A stretch of 12,076 bases of DNA. Source: JBGCDD01 sp045105075. Its GTDB lineage: Bacteria; Pseudomonadota; Alphaproteobacteria; Rhodobacterales; Rhodobacteraceae. Shown piece after piece: positions 6,582 through 12,076 of the stretch (the first letter of the stretch is position 1; every line of letters starts with the position of its first letter). The stretch is from contig JBGCDD010000245.1 of the NCBI GenBank assembly GCA_045105075.1, forward strand, positions 1-12,076. Reading direction: 5' to 3'. Under the pieces are notes generated by a model. The model did not search any database. It was not told where the DNA came from and worked only from the letters and a program-made list of their open reading frames with translations. Made by a program: the position numbers and the translations under genes.

Positions 6582-7438
6582 CCGAACGCACACCACGCCC
6601 ACGTCGCAGCTTTATTTTCACACCCGGCTTGCGGCCCGACATGTATCCCAAGGCGCTGGCCAGCGGCACCGATATCGTCTGCATCGAATTGGAAGACGGG
6701 ATTGCCCCCAAAGACAAGGCCGAGGCCCGAAAACAGGCTTTGGCGTTGTTTGCGCAACCCCAGGCCGATGATGGGGTCGAGCGGATTGTGCGCATCAATT
6801 CAATGCGCGAACGGTTTGGGATCGACGATGTTCAGGCGGTTCTGGCCACGAAAACGCCTCCGCCCGCGCTTATGATGCCCAAGATCCGCACGCCCGACGA
6901 GGTGGTCATGCTGGACCAGCTATTGAGCGAAGCAGGCCATGCCACGCGCCTGCATGTGATCATTGAAACCAATGCAGGTCTTGAGGCCGCCTATGACATC
7001 GCCAATTGCTCGCCCCGCATTGATGCGATGTTTTTTGGCGGCGTCGACATGGCCGCTGAACTGCGGTGTCAAAACGCGTGGGAGCCGCTGCTGTTTGCCC
7101 GGTCTCGCGTTGTGCACGCGGCGGCCAGTGCCGGCTTGGATGTGATCGACGTGCCGTTCCTCGACCTCGAAGACCCAGACGGCATGCGGGTCGCGGCGCA
7201 ACAGGCCCGCGATCTGGGGTTCGCCGGCAAAGGCTCGATACACCCCAAGCAGATTGCCGCGCTGAACGATGTCTTTACGCCTTCCGCAGATCAGATTGCC
7301 CGCGCCCGGCGCATCATTGTGGAATTTGAGGCCGCCGATACAGGTCTTGTGGTGATCGACGGGAAACTGATTGAAAAGCCAGTTCTGCGCGATATGCACC
7401 GTATCGTCGCGATTGCGGATCGCATGGGAAGGGTGTGA
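6578..7438 (+). CDS. CoA-ester lyase, HpcH/HpaI aldolase / CitE-like family
   Basis: The 286-residue protein shows the CitE-type TIM-barrel pattern. It has RRSFIFTPG at the start, IELEDGIAPKDKAEAR (about 36-51), the substrate arginine in VRIN (R72), MMPK (99-102), and metal ligands E130 (VIIETNAGL) and D157 (GGVDMAAEL). GKGSIHPKQI follows, then a C-terminal IDGKLIEKPV. Family members (malyl-CoA, citramalyl-CoA and citryl-CoA lyases) cleave 3-hydroxyacyl-CoA esters by retro-Claisen/aldol chemistry with Mg2+. GGGGA lies 8 bases before ATG 6578. Citrate lyase itself is unlikely, since no citC/D/F partners are near. Operon position suggests cleavage of an intermediate made after the oxygenase step, possibly as a CoA thioester, but no CoA ligase or transferase is visible. 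Confidence 0.9.
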   Translation: MTERTPRPRRSFIFTPGLRPDMYPKALASGTDIVCIELEDGIAPKDKAEARKQALALFAQPQADDGVERIVRINSMRERFGIDDVQAVLATKTPPPALMMPKIRTPDEVVMLDQLLSEAGHATRLHVIIETNAGLEAAYDIANCSPRIDAMFFGGVDMAAELRCQNAWEPLLFARSRVVHAAASAGLDVIDVPFLDLEDPDGMRVAAQQARDLGFAGKGSIHPKQIAALNDVFTPSADQIARARRIIVEFEAADTGLVVIDGKLIEKPVLRDMHRIVAIADRMGRV

Positions 7439-7496
7439 ACCGGGATCAAACGCGGGACGGCCTTTTGCAGGTGCTCGATGACACCAGCTATGACAT

Positions 7497-7547
7497 GATC
7501 CCAGTGACCCCAAGATCCCAGTGAACCCATGATCCCAGTAAACCCAA
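7497..7547 (+). repeat. 17-bp direct repeat, three tandem copies
   Basis: GATCCCAGT recurs at 7497, 7514 and 7531, exactly 17 bases apart. The rest of each unit (roughly GAACCCAT) is also nearly conserved, so the copies differ by only a few bases. A degenerate fourth copy may lie at 7480-7496 (about 10 of 17 positions). The array sits in the 141-bp gap between the lyase and the BisC-like gene, outside any credible reading frame. It could be a minisatellite or a row of protein sites. Confidence 0.85.
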
Positions 7548-7579
7548 GGCACGATCTGCAAATCTGAAATGGAACCGCC

Positions 7580-9835
7580 ATGCCGCCACGTGACCGCGCA
7601 CTGCTGACCTCCAGCCACTGGGGCACCTACCGTGTCAACGTAAAGGACGGTCACGTCACCAGCCTCGATGATTTCGAAGAAGACCGCGATCCTTCGCCGA
7701 TTGGGCATGGCATCGTCGATGTGCTCGAAGACGACACCCGCATCAAGGCCCCGATGGTGCGCAAAAGCTGGCTGAAGGGCGGGCCGGGCACGAATGGCGA
7801 AAAGCGCGGCAAGGACGACTTTGTCGAGGTCCGCTGGGACGAGGTCAACCGGCTGGTGGCAAACGAGCTGACGCGGGTGCGGCAAAGCTTTGGCAACTCT
7901 GCGATCTATGCGGGCTCTTACGGCTGGGCCAGTGCCGGGCGCTTTCATCATGCCCAAAGTCAGCTCAAGCGGTTTCTCAATTGCATCGGTGGCTTTACCA
8001 GCTCGAAAAACACCTATTCCTTTGCGGCTGCCGAAGTTGTCGTGCCGCATGTTCTTGGCACCTACCGCGGCCACCTCAACGCCTCGACGTCCTGGGAAAC
8101 CATCGCCGCGCAGTGCGAGGTGTTCGTCGCGTTCGGCGGCGTGCCGTTGAAGAACGGTCAAATCACCCAAGGCGGCACCGGTGACCATGTGCAAAGGGCC
8201 GGGTTGATGGCGGCGCATGCCGCAGGCGTGCAGTTCGTGAACATATCGCCGCTGCGCGAGGATATTGCCCCCGAAGTTGGCGCCGATTGGCTGGCGATCC
8301 GGCCCGGCACAGATGTGGCGCTGATGTTGGCGTTGTGCCAAGTGCTGCTGGCGGAAAACCTGCATGACCCGGCTTTTCTTGACCGCTACACCCATGGTTT
8401 TGAACGCTTTGCCGCCTATCTGCGCGGAGACGGCGATGGCACGGTAAAGTCGCCCGAATGGGCCGCTGACATATGCGATGTTCCGCCCGAGACCATTCGC
8501 GCGCTGGCGCGCCGGATGGGCACGCACAAGACGATGATTTCGGTGGCCTGGGCGCTCACCCGGCAGGATCACGGCGAACAACCGTTCTGGGCGGCGATCG
8601 CGCTGACCTCAATGCTGGGTCAGCTGGGCCTGCCCGGCACCGGGTTGGGCTTTGGCTATTCCGCGATGAACGACACTGGCCTGAACCGGCATCAGATCAA
8701 CTATGCAGCCCTGCCGCAGGGCGAAAACCCGGTGACCGATTTCATCCCCGTGGCCCGCATCACCGAGATGCTGGAAAACCCTGGCGGGCCGTTCGACTAT
8801 GATGGCGTGCAATACACCTATCCCGATATCAGGCTGATCTGGTGGGCGGGCGGCAACCCGTTTCATCATCATCAGGACCTCAACAGGATGCGAAAAGCCT
8901 GGGCAAAGCCCGACACCATCATCGTCAACGAATGGTGCTGGAATGCGCTGGCGAAACACGCCGATATCGTCCTGCCCTGCACAACCCCGCTGGAACGCCA
9001 GGACATCGCGATGTCGCCAAAGGACCCCTATCTGGTCGCCATGGACCCTGCGATTGCCCCTGTTGGACAGGCCAGAGATGATCACGACATCCTGCGCGGT
9101 ATCGCGGCGGAAATGGGCGTCGAAGACGATTTCACCGATGGCCGCACGCCCGAGAACTGGCTGCGCTGGCTCTGGGACACGTCGCGCCAACGGGCCGCTG
9201 CTGACGGTTTTGATCTGCCCGATTGGGACACTTTCCAAAAAGACGGCTGGTACCGATTGCCCAATCCGCAAGAACCGACAATCATGTTCAAAAAGTTCCG
9301 AGAAGATCCGGACGCCCATCCGCTCGACACGCCCAGCGGCAAAATCGAGCTGTTCTCGGACACGATTGATGCATTTGGATATCAAGACTGCCCCGGACAC
9401 CCGACCTGGTTTGAACCCGTTGAATGGCTCGGGCACGCAGACCCGTCGCAGCTCCATTTGATCTCAAACCAGCCAAAGAACAAATTGCACAGCCAGCTTG
9501 ATCATGGATCGGTAAGCCGTGCGGGCCGTCCAAACGGTTATGAAGCTGTGCTGATGCAGTCCGAAGACGCAGCGGATCGCGGCCTTTGTGATGGTCAGAT
9601 CGTGCGCCTGAGCAACCAACGCGGCAGCTGTCTGGCCGAACTACGGGTCAGCGACACGATCCGAAAAGGCGTGGTGCAGCTCGCAACCGGCGCCTGGTTC
9701 AATCCGCAAGGCAGCGAATGCCTCAACGGCAATCCCAACGTGCTGACAATCGACAAGGGAACGTCACGGCTGGCCCAGGGCCCGATCGCGCATTCCTGCC
9801 TTGTGACCGTGGCGCCAGTCTCGGACCCGATTTGA
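7580..9835 (+). CDS. Molybdopterin oxidoreductase, BisC/TorA (biotin/S-oxide reductase-like) group
   Basis: The 751-residue protein follows E. coli BisC along its length. It has SHWGTYRV near the start, AGSYGWASAGRFHH with S113 at the molybdenum-ligand serine position, a TDVALML block, MLGQLGLPGTGLGFGY, IWWAGGNPFHHHQD and KHADIVLPCTTPLER. The C-terminal cofactor-binding domain contains KLHSQLD and GQIVRLSNQRG. There is no N-terminal Fe-S cysteine motif and no Tat signal, so it should be cytoplasmic and carry only the bis-MGD cofactor, like BisC. Such enzymes remove oxygen from S-oxides or N-oxides. The YSTGA segment of BisC/DMSO reductases is YSFAA here, which hints at another substrate. A TGA at 7565 blocks any earlier start, and the ribosome-binding site is weak. 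It is 141 bp after the lyase, so it may have its own promoter. Membrane electron-donor subunits are absent. Confidence 0.88.
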   Translation: MPPRDRALLTSSHWGTYRVNVKDGHVTSLDDFEEDRDPSPIGHGIVDVLEDDTRIKAPMVRKSWLKGGPGTNGEKRGKDDFVEVRWDEVNRLVANELTRVRQSFGNSAIYAGSYGWASAGRFHHAQSQLKRFLNCIGGFTSSKNTYSFAAAEVVVPHVLGTYRGHLNASTSWETIAAQCEVFVAFGGVPLKNGQITQGGTGDHVQRAGLMAAHAAGVQFVNISPLREDIAPEVGADWLAIRPGTDVALMLALCQVLLAENLHDPAFLDRYTHGFERFAAYLRGDGDGTVKSPEWAADICDVPPETIRALARRMGTHKTMISVAWALTRQDHGEQPFWAAIALTSMLGQLGLPGTGLGFGYSAMNDTGLNRHQINYAALPQGENPVTDFIPVARITEMLENPGGPFDYDGVQYTYPDIRLIWWAGGNPFHHHQDLNRMRKAWAKPDTIIVNEWCWNALAKHADIVLPCTTPLERQDIAMSPKDPYLVAMDPAIAPVGQARDDHDILRGIAAEMGVEDDFTDGRTPENWLRWLWDTSRQRAAADGFDLPDWDTFQKDGWYRLPNPQEPTIMFKKFREDPDAHPLDTPSGKIELFSDTIDAFGYQDCPGHPTWFEPVEWLGHADPSQLHLISNQPKNKLHSQLDHGSVSRAGRPNGYEAVLMQSEDAADRGLCDGQIVRLSNQRGSCLAELRVSDTIRKGVVQLATGAWFNPQGSECLNGNPNVLTIDKGTSRLAQGPIAHSCLVTVAPVSDPI

Positions 9836-10023
9836 CCCGAACCGCCCAATTCCGATCCAACCGGGCGGCGCGCAAGATTTGGTGAACAGCAGACGTGCTT
9901 GAAACGAATGCCCAGCACGCGAACCGGACGTGCGCGCGATGGCGCACAAGCAATCGACCCGTCGATGGCCGCTGTGTCGCGTCTTCCTGGGCTGACGGGC
10001 ATGGAATTTTGCGCCATATGCGC

Positions 10024-10052
10024 TTGACCCTTCGCGCAGTGTTGAATACCAA
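10024..10052 (+). promoter_or_regulatory. Candidate sigma-70 promoter upstream of rplB
   Basis: TTGACC (10024-10029) is followed after 17 bases by TACCAA (10047-10052). The -35 match is good and the -10 match is poor. If active, it would transcribe through the hairpin at 10062-10095, making that hairpin an attenuator. Otherwise the true rplB promoter lies downstream. Confidence 0.35.
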
Positions 10053-10061
10053 GCGCCATCC

Positions 10062-10095
10062 GCAAGGCCCTGGATTCGTCCGGGGCTTTGCTTTT
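10062..10095 (+). terminator. Strong terminator-like hairpin before rplB
   Basis: A 13-bp stem (10062-10074 with 10079-10091, two G-U/T-G pairs) closes on a TTCG tetraloop and is followed by TTTT (10092-10095). This is one of the best intrinsic terminator shapes in the window. It could end transcription from the BisC-like gene or attenuate the ribosomal operon. Confidence 0.7.
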
Positions 10096-10206
10096 GTTCG
10101 CAAGAACATCTCGAACCGGGGACCTTCGGGGCCCTATATCCCGGCCCGCTTGGGCCCAAACATAGCCGGGTCAACACCCCGGCACTGCTAACGGAAGACA
10201 GAAAGC

Positions 10207-11049
10207 ATGGCACTCAAGTCGTATAAGCCGACGACGCCGGGCCAGCGCGGGCTGGTGCTGATCGACCGTTCGGAACTGTATAAGTGACGCCCTGTCAAAT
10301 CTCTCACTGAGGGTCTGACGCAATCGGGTGGCCGTAACAACACCGGACGTATCACATCTCGTCGTCGCGGGGGCGGAGCAAAACGCCTCTACCGGATCGT
10401 TGATTTCAAACGCAACAAAGTCGATGTCGCCGCCACAGTTGAGCGGATCGAATATGACCCCAACCGGACCGCCTTCATCGCGCTGATCAAATATTCAGAC
10501 GGCGAACAGGCGTACATTCTGGCCCCGCAGCGTCTGGCTGTTGGCGATCAGGTGATCTCGTCCGCCAAGGCCGACATCAAGCCGGGCAACGCAATGCCGT
10601 TTTCGGGCATGCCCATCGGTACCATCATCCACAACATCGAAATGAAGCCCGGCAAAGGCGGTCAGATCGCACGCGCCGCGGGCACCTATGCCCAGTTCGT
10701 CGGTCGTGATGGTGGATACGCGCAGATCCGTTTGTCTTCGGGCGAACTGCGTCTGGTGCGTCAGGAATGCATGGCCACCGTTGGTGCTGTGTCCAACCCC
10801 GACAATTCAAACCAAAACTACGGTAAAGCCGGCCGGATGCGTCACAAAGGTGTGCGCCCGTCTGTGCGTGGTGTTGTTATGAACCCGATCGACCACCCGC
10901 ACGGTGGTGGTGAAGGGCGCACGTCGGGTGGTCGCCACCCCGTGACCCCATGGGGCAAGCCAACAAAGGGTGCGCGCACCCGGAACAAGAACAAAGCGTC
11001 CAGCAAGCTGATCATCCGCTCGCGGCACGCCAAGAAGAAGGGACGTTAA
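10207..11049 (+). CDS. rplB: 50S ribosomal protein L2, with in-frame TGA at codon 27
   Basis: Reading from ATG 10207 (GGAAG 9 bases upstream) gives MALKSYKPTTPGQRGLVLID and, after the stop at 10285-10287, an uninterrupted L2 to 11049. Total length would be 280 residues, the normal size. Landmarks include SGGRNNTGRIT, RIVDFKRNK, EYDPNRTAFIAL, GTIIHNIEMKPGKGGQ, RAAGTYAQ and the peptidyl-transferase-associated NPIDHPHGGGEGR. L2 binds 23S rRNA and supports subunit joining and peptidyl transfer. TGA replaces the conserved glycine in ELYK-G-RP; GGA to TGA is a single change, and the frame is the same on both sides. The gene is followed by rpsS after 3 bp in S10-operon order. Because L2 is essential, a sequence error is the first explanation. 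Otherwise there is readthrough or a second copy. Confidence 0.93.
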
Positions 11050-11052
11050 TCT

Positions 11053-11331
11053 ATGTCTCGTTCAGTCTGGAAAGGTCCTTTTGTCGACAGCTACGTGTTG
11101 AAAAAGGCCGAAGCGGCTCGTGAATCTGGTCGCAGTGAAGTGATCAAGATCTGGTCGCGCCGCAGCACCATCCTGCCCCAGTTCGTGGGTCTGACCTTTG
11201 GTGTCTACAACGGCAAAAAGCACATCCCCGTCAACGTCAGCGAAGACATGATTGGTCAGAAGTTCGGCGAATACAGCCCGACCCGCACCTATTACGGTCA
11301 CGCTGCCGACAAGAAAGCGAAACGCAAATGA
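11053..11331 (+). CDS. rpsS: 30S ribosomal protein S19
   Basis: The 92-residue product begins SRSVWKGPFVDSYVLKKAE and carries RRSTILPQFVGLTFGVYNGK and the GQKFGEYSPTR segment, all standard for S19. S19 sits on the 30S head with S13 near the A-site side and contacts 16S rRNA. Length is normal. It starts 3 bp after the rplB stop and its stop overlaps the rplV start (ATGA), as expected for coupled genes of the S10 operon. GGGA about 13 bases upstream is a distant ribosome-binding site, so coupling to rplB translation may help. Confidence 0.97.
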   Translation: MSRSVWKGPFVDSYVLKKAEAARESGRSEVIKIWSRRSTILPQFVGLTFGVYNGKKHIPVNVSEDMIGQKFGEYSPTRTYYGHAADKKAKRK

Positions 11332-11708
11332 GCAAGGATAAGAATCCCCGCCGCGTCGCTGACAACGAAGCAATGGCCAAGCTGCGCATGTTGCGCACAA
11401 GCCCGCAAAAGCTGAACCTGGTGGCTCAGATGATCCGTGGCAAAAAAGTTGATCGCGCTTTGACCGATCTGACCTTTTCCAACAAGCGGATCGCCGAGGA
11501 CGTGAAGAAATGCCTTCAGTCCGCCATCGCGAACGCCGAAAACAACCACAACCTGGACGTCGATGAATTGATCGTCGCCGAGGCTTATGTGGGCAAGAAC
11601 ATGACCCTGAAACGTGGACGTCCACGCGCCCGGGGCCGCTTTGGCAAGATCATGAAGCCGTTTTCGGAAATCACTATCAAAGTGCGCCAGGTCGAGGAGC
11701 AAGCCTGA
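11328..11708 (+). CDS. rplV: 50S ribosomal protein L22
   Basis: The 126-residue product has the L22 core: LRTSPQKLNLVAQMIRGKKVDRAL, then SAIANAENNHNLDVDEL, then the long beta-hairpin region ending in KRGRPRARGRFGKIMKP. The tip of that hairpin lines the exit tunnel where macrolides act, and nothing looks altered. The start overlaps rpsS by four bases, and the stop shares one base with the rpsC start (TGATG). This is tight coupling in the usual order. Confidence 0.97.
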   Translation: MSKDKNPRRVADNEAMAKLRMLRTSPQKLNLVAQMIRGKKVDRALTDLTFSNKRIAEDVKKCLQSAIANAENNHNLDVDELIVAEAYVGKNMTLKRGRPRARGRFGKIMKPFSEITIKVRQVEEQA

Positions 11709-12076
11709 TGGGTAACAAAGTAAATCCGATTGGCATGCGCCTGCAGGTGAACCGCACCTGGGACAGCCGCTGGTATGCCGACACCAAAGACTACGGTGAT
11801 CTGCTGCTGGAAGATCTGCGCATCCGCGATTTCATCAAGGATGAGTGCAAGCAGGCCGGCATCGCCCGTGTGATCATCGAACGTCCGCACAAAAAGTGCC
11901 GCGTGACGATCCACACCGCACGTCCCGGCGTGATCATTGGCAAAAAAGGCGCGGACATCGAAGGTCTGCGCAAGAAAATCGCCAATATGACCGACAGCGA
12001 ATTGCACCTGAACATCGTCGAAGTGCGCAAGCCAGAACTCGACGCGGCTCTGGTCGGTGAAAGCATTGCGCAACAG
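11708..12076 (+). CDS. rpsC: 30S ribosomal protein S3, N-terminal part, cut by window edge
   Basis: The frame from ATG 11708 stays open to the window end, giving 123 residues beginning MGNKVNPIGMRLQVNRTWDS. The KH domain is visible with its GxxG loop in VIIGKKGADIEGL (about residues 78-90). S3 lies at the mRNA entry of the 30S subunit. The C-terminal S3 domain lies outside the window. It directly follows rplV, as in other S10 operons. Confidence 0.97.
   Translation, partial: MGNKVNPIGMRLQVNRTWDSRWYADTKDYGDLLLEDLRIRDFIKDECKQAGIARVIIERPHKKCRVTIHTARPGVIIGKKGADIEGLRKKIANMTDSELHLNIVEVRKPELDAALVGESIAQQ

Larger units (their letters stand above)
9836..10206 (+). other. Gene-free 371-bp stretch ahead of rplB
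   Basis: No frame here reads like protein on either strand. Just after the BisC-like stop, CCGCCC and GGGCGG could pair across a 15-base loop, a weak candidate end for that operon. Further on lie a promoter candidate (10024), a strong terminator-like hairpin (10062-10095) and several GC-rich leader hairpins. These are TGTTC-GCAA-GAACA (10095-10108), GGCCC-GCTT-GGGCC (10143-10156) and GCCGGG/CCCGGC (10165-10183). No rplW remnant was recognised. Confidence 0.6.

Noticed and set aside
6920..8581. Minus-strand open frame of 553 codons over the lyase and BisC-like genes
   Set aside because: It spans two well-supported plus-strand genes and the repeat gap, and its translation has no recognisable family features.
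10096..10117. LexA-type SOS box near GTTCGCAAGAACATCTCGAAC
   Set aside because: The alphaproteobacterial site needs GAAC-N7-GAAC. Here the direct copies are 5 bases apart, and the GTTC/GAAC pair is better explained as a GCAA-loop hairpin.
10108..10135. tRNA-like stretch (TCGAACCGGGGACC) on the minus strand
   Set aside because: The T-loop-like TTCGA is present, but flanking bases do not form a T-stem, and no acceptor or anticodon stem could be drawn.
9895..10191. 98-codon plus-strand frame upstream of rplB
   Set aside because: Composition and codon use do not look coding, and it runs through the terminator-like hairpin and leader stems.
10285..10325. Selenocysteine insertion at the rplB TGA
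   Set aside because: The expected residue is glycine, not cysteine, and no convincing bacterial SECIS hairpin follows; only a weak CCCT/AGGG pairing is visible.

Overview
The window looks like chromosomal DNA of a GC-rich alphaproteobacterium, most likely the Rhodobacteraceae/Roseobacter group. The support is the style of the ribosomal proteins L2, S19, L22 and S3, a nasT-nasS-nrtA-nrtB nitrate locus, and the codon choice. The assignment is by recognition, not by a search.

Three blocks are present. (1) Minus strand, 1-3702: a nitrate assimilation locus read right to left, nasT (ANTAR antiterminator), nasS (cytoplasmic nitrate sensor), a 257-bp regulatory leader, nrtA (periplasmic nitrate-binding protein) and the first 92 codons of nrtB (permease, cut by the window edge). 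The leader holds three short hairpins with A1/G4 hexanucleotide loops, the signature of ANTAR targets. The last of them overlaps an intrinsic terminator just before nrtA. This is a nitrate-responsive antitermination switch readable directly from the sequence.

(2) A divergent accessory block, 3858-9835: a MarR-type regulator on the minus strand, then on the plus strand a PanB-like aldolase, a Rieske oxygenase alpha subunit, a possible 62-codon small ORF, a CitE/HpcH-type CoA-ester lyase and a BisC-like molybdopterin oxidoreductase. A palindrome overlaps the likely promoter between the regulator and the operon. The PanB-like protein lacks two acidic metal-site residues of true PanB, so it is probably not a pantothenate enzyme. 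The block reads as a catabolic pathway that I cannot match to a described one. It is the best candidate here for an undescribed system. A 17-bp repeat in three tandem copies precedes the BisC-like gene.

(3) 9836-12076, plus strand: a 371-bp gene-free stretch with a strong terminator-like hairpin and further leader structure, then the second half of the S10 ribosomal operon (rplB, rpsS, rplV and partial rpsC). rplW, normally just before rplB, is absent, so the operon is split here. rplB carries an in-frame TGA at codon 27 in place of a conserved glycine. In an essential, normally single-copy gene this is either a sequence error or a real and surprising event.
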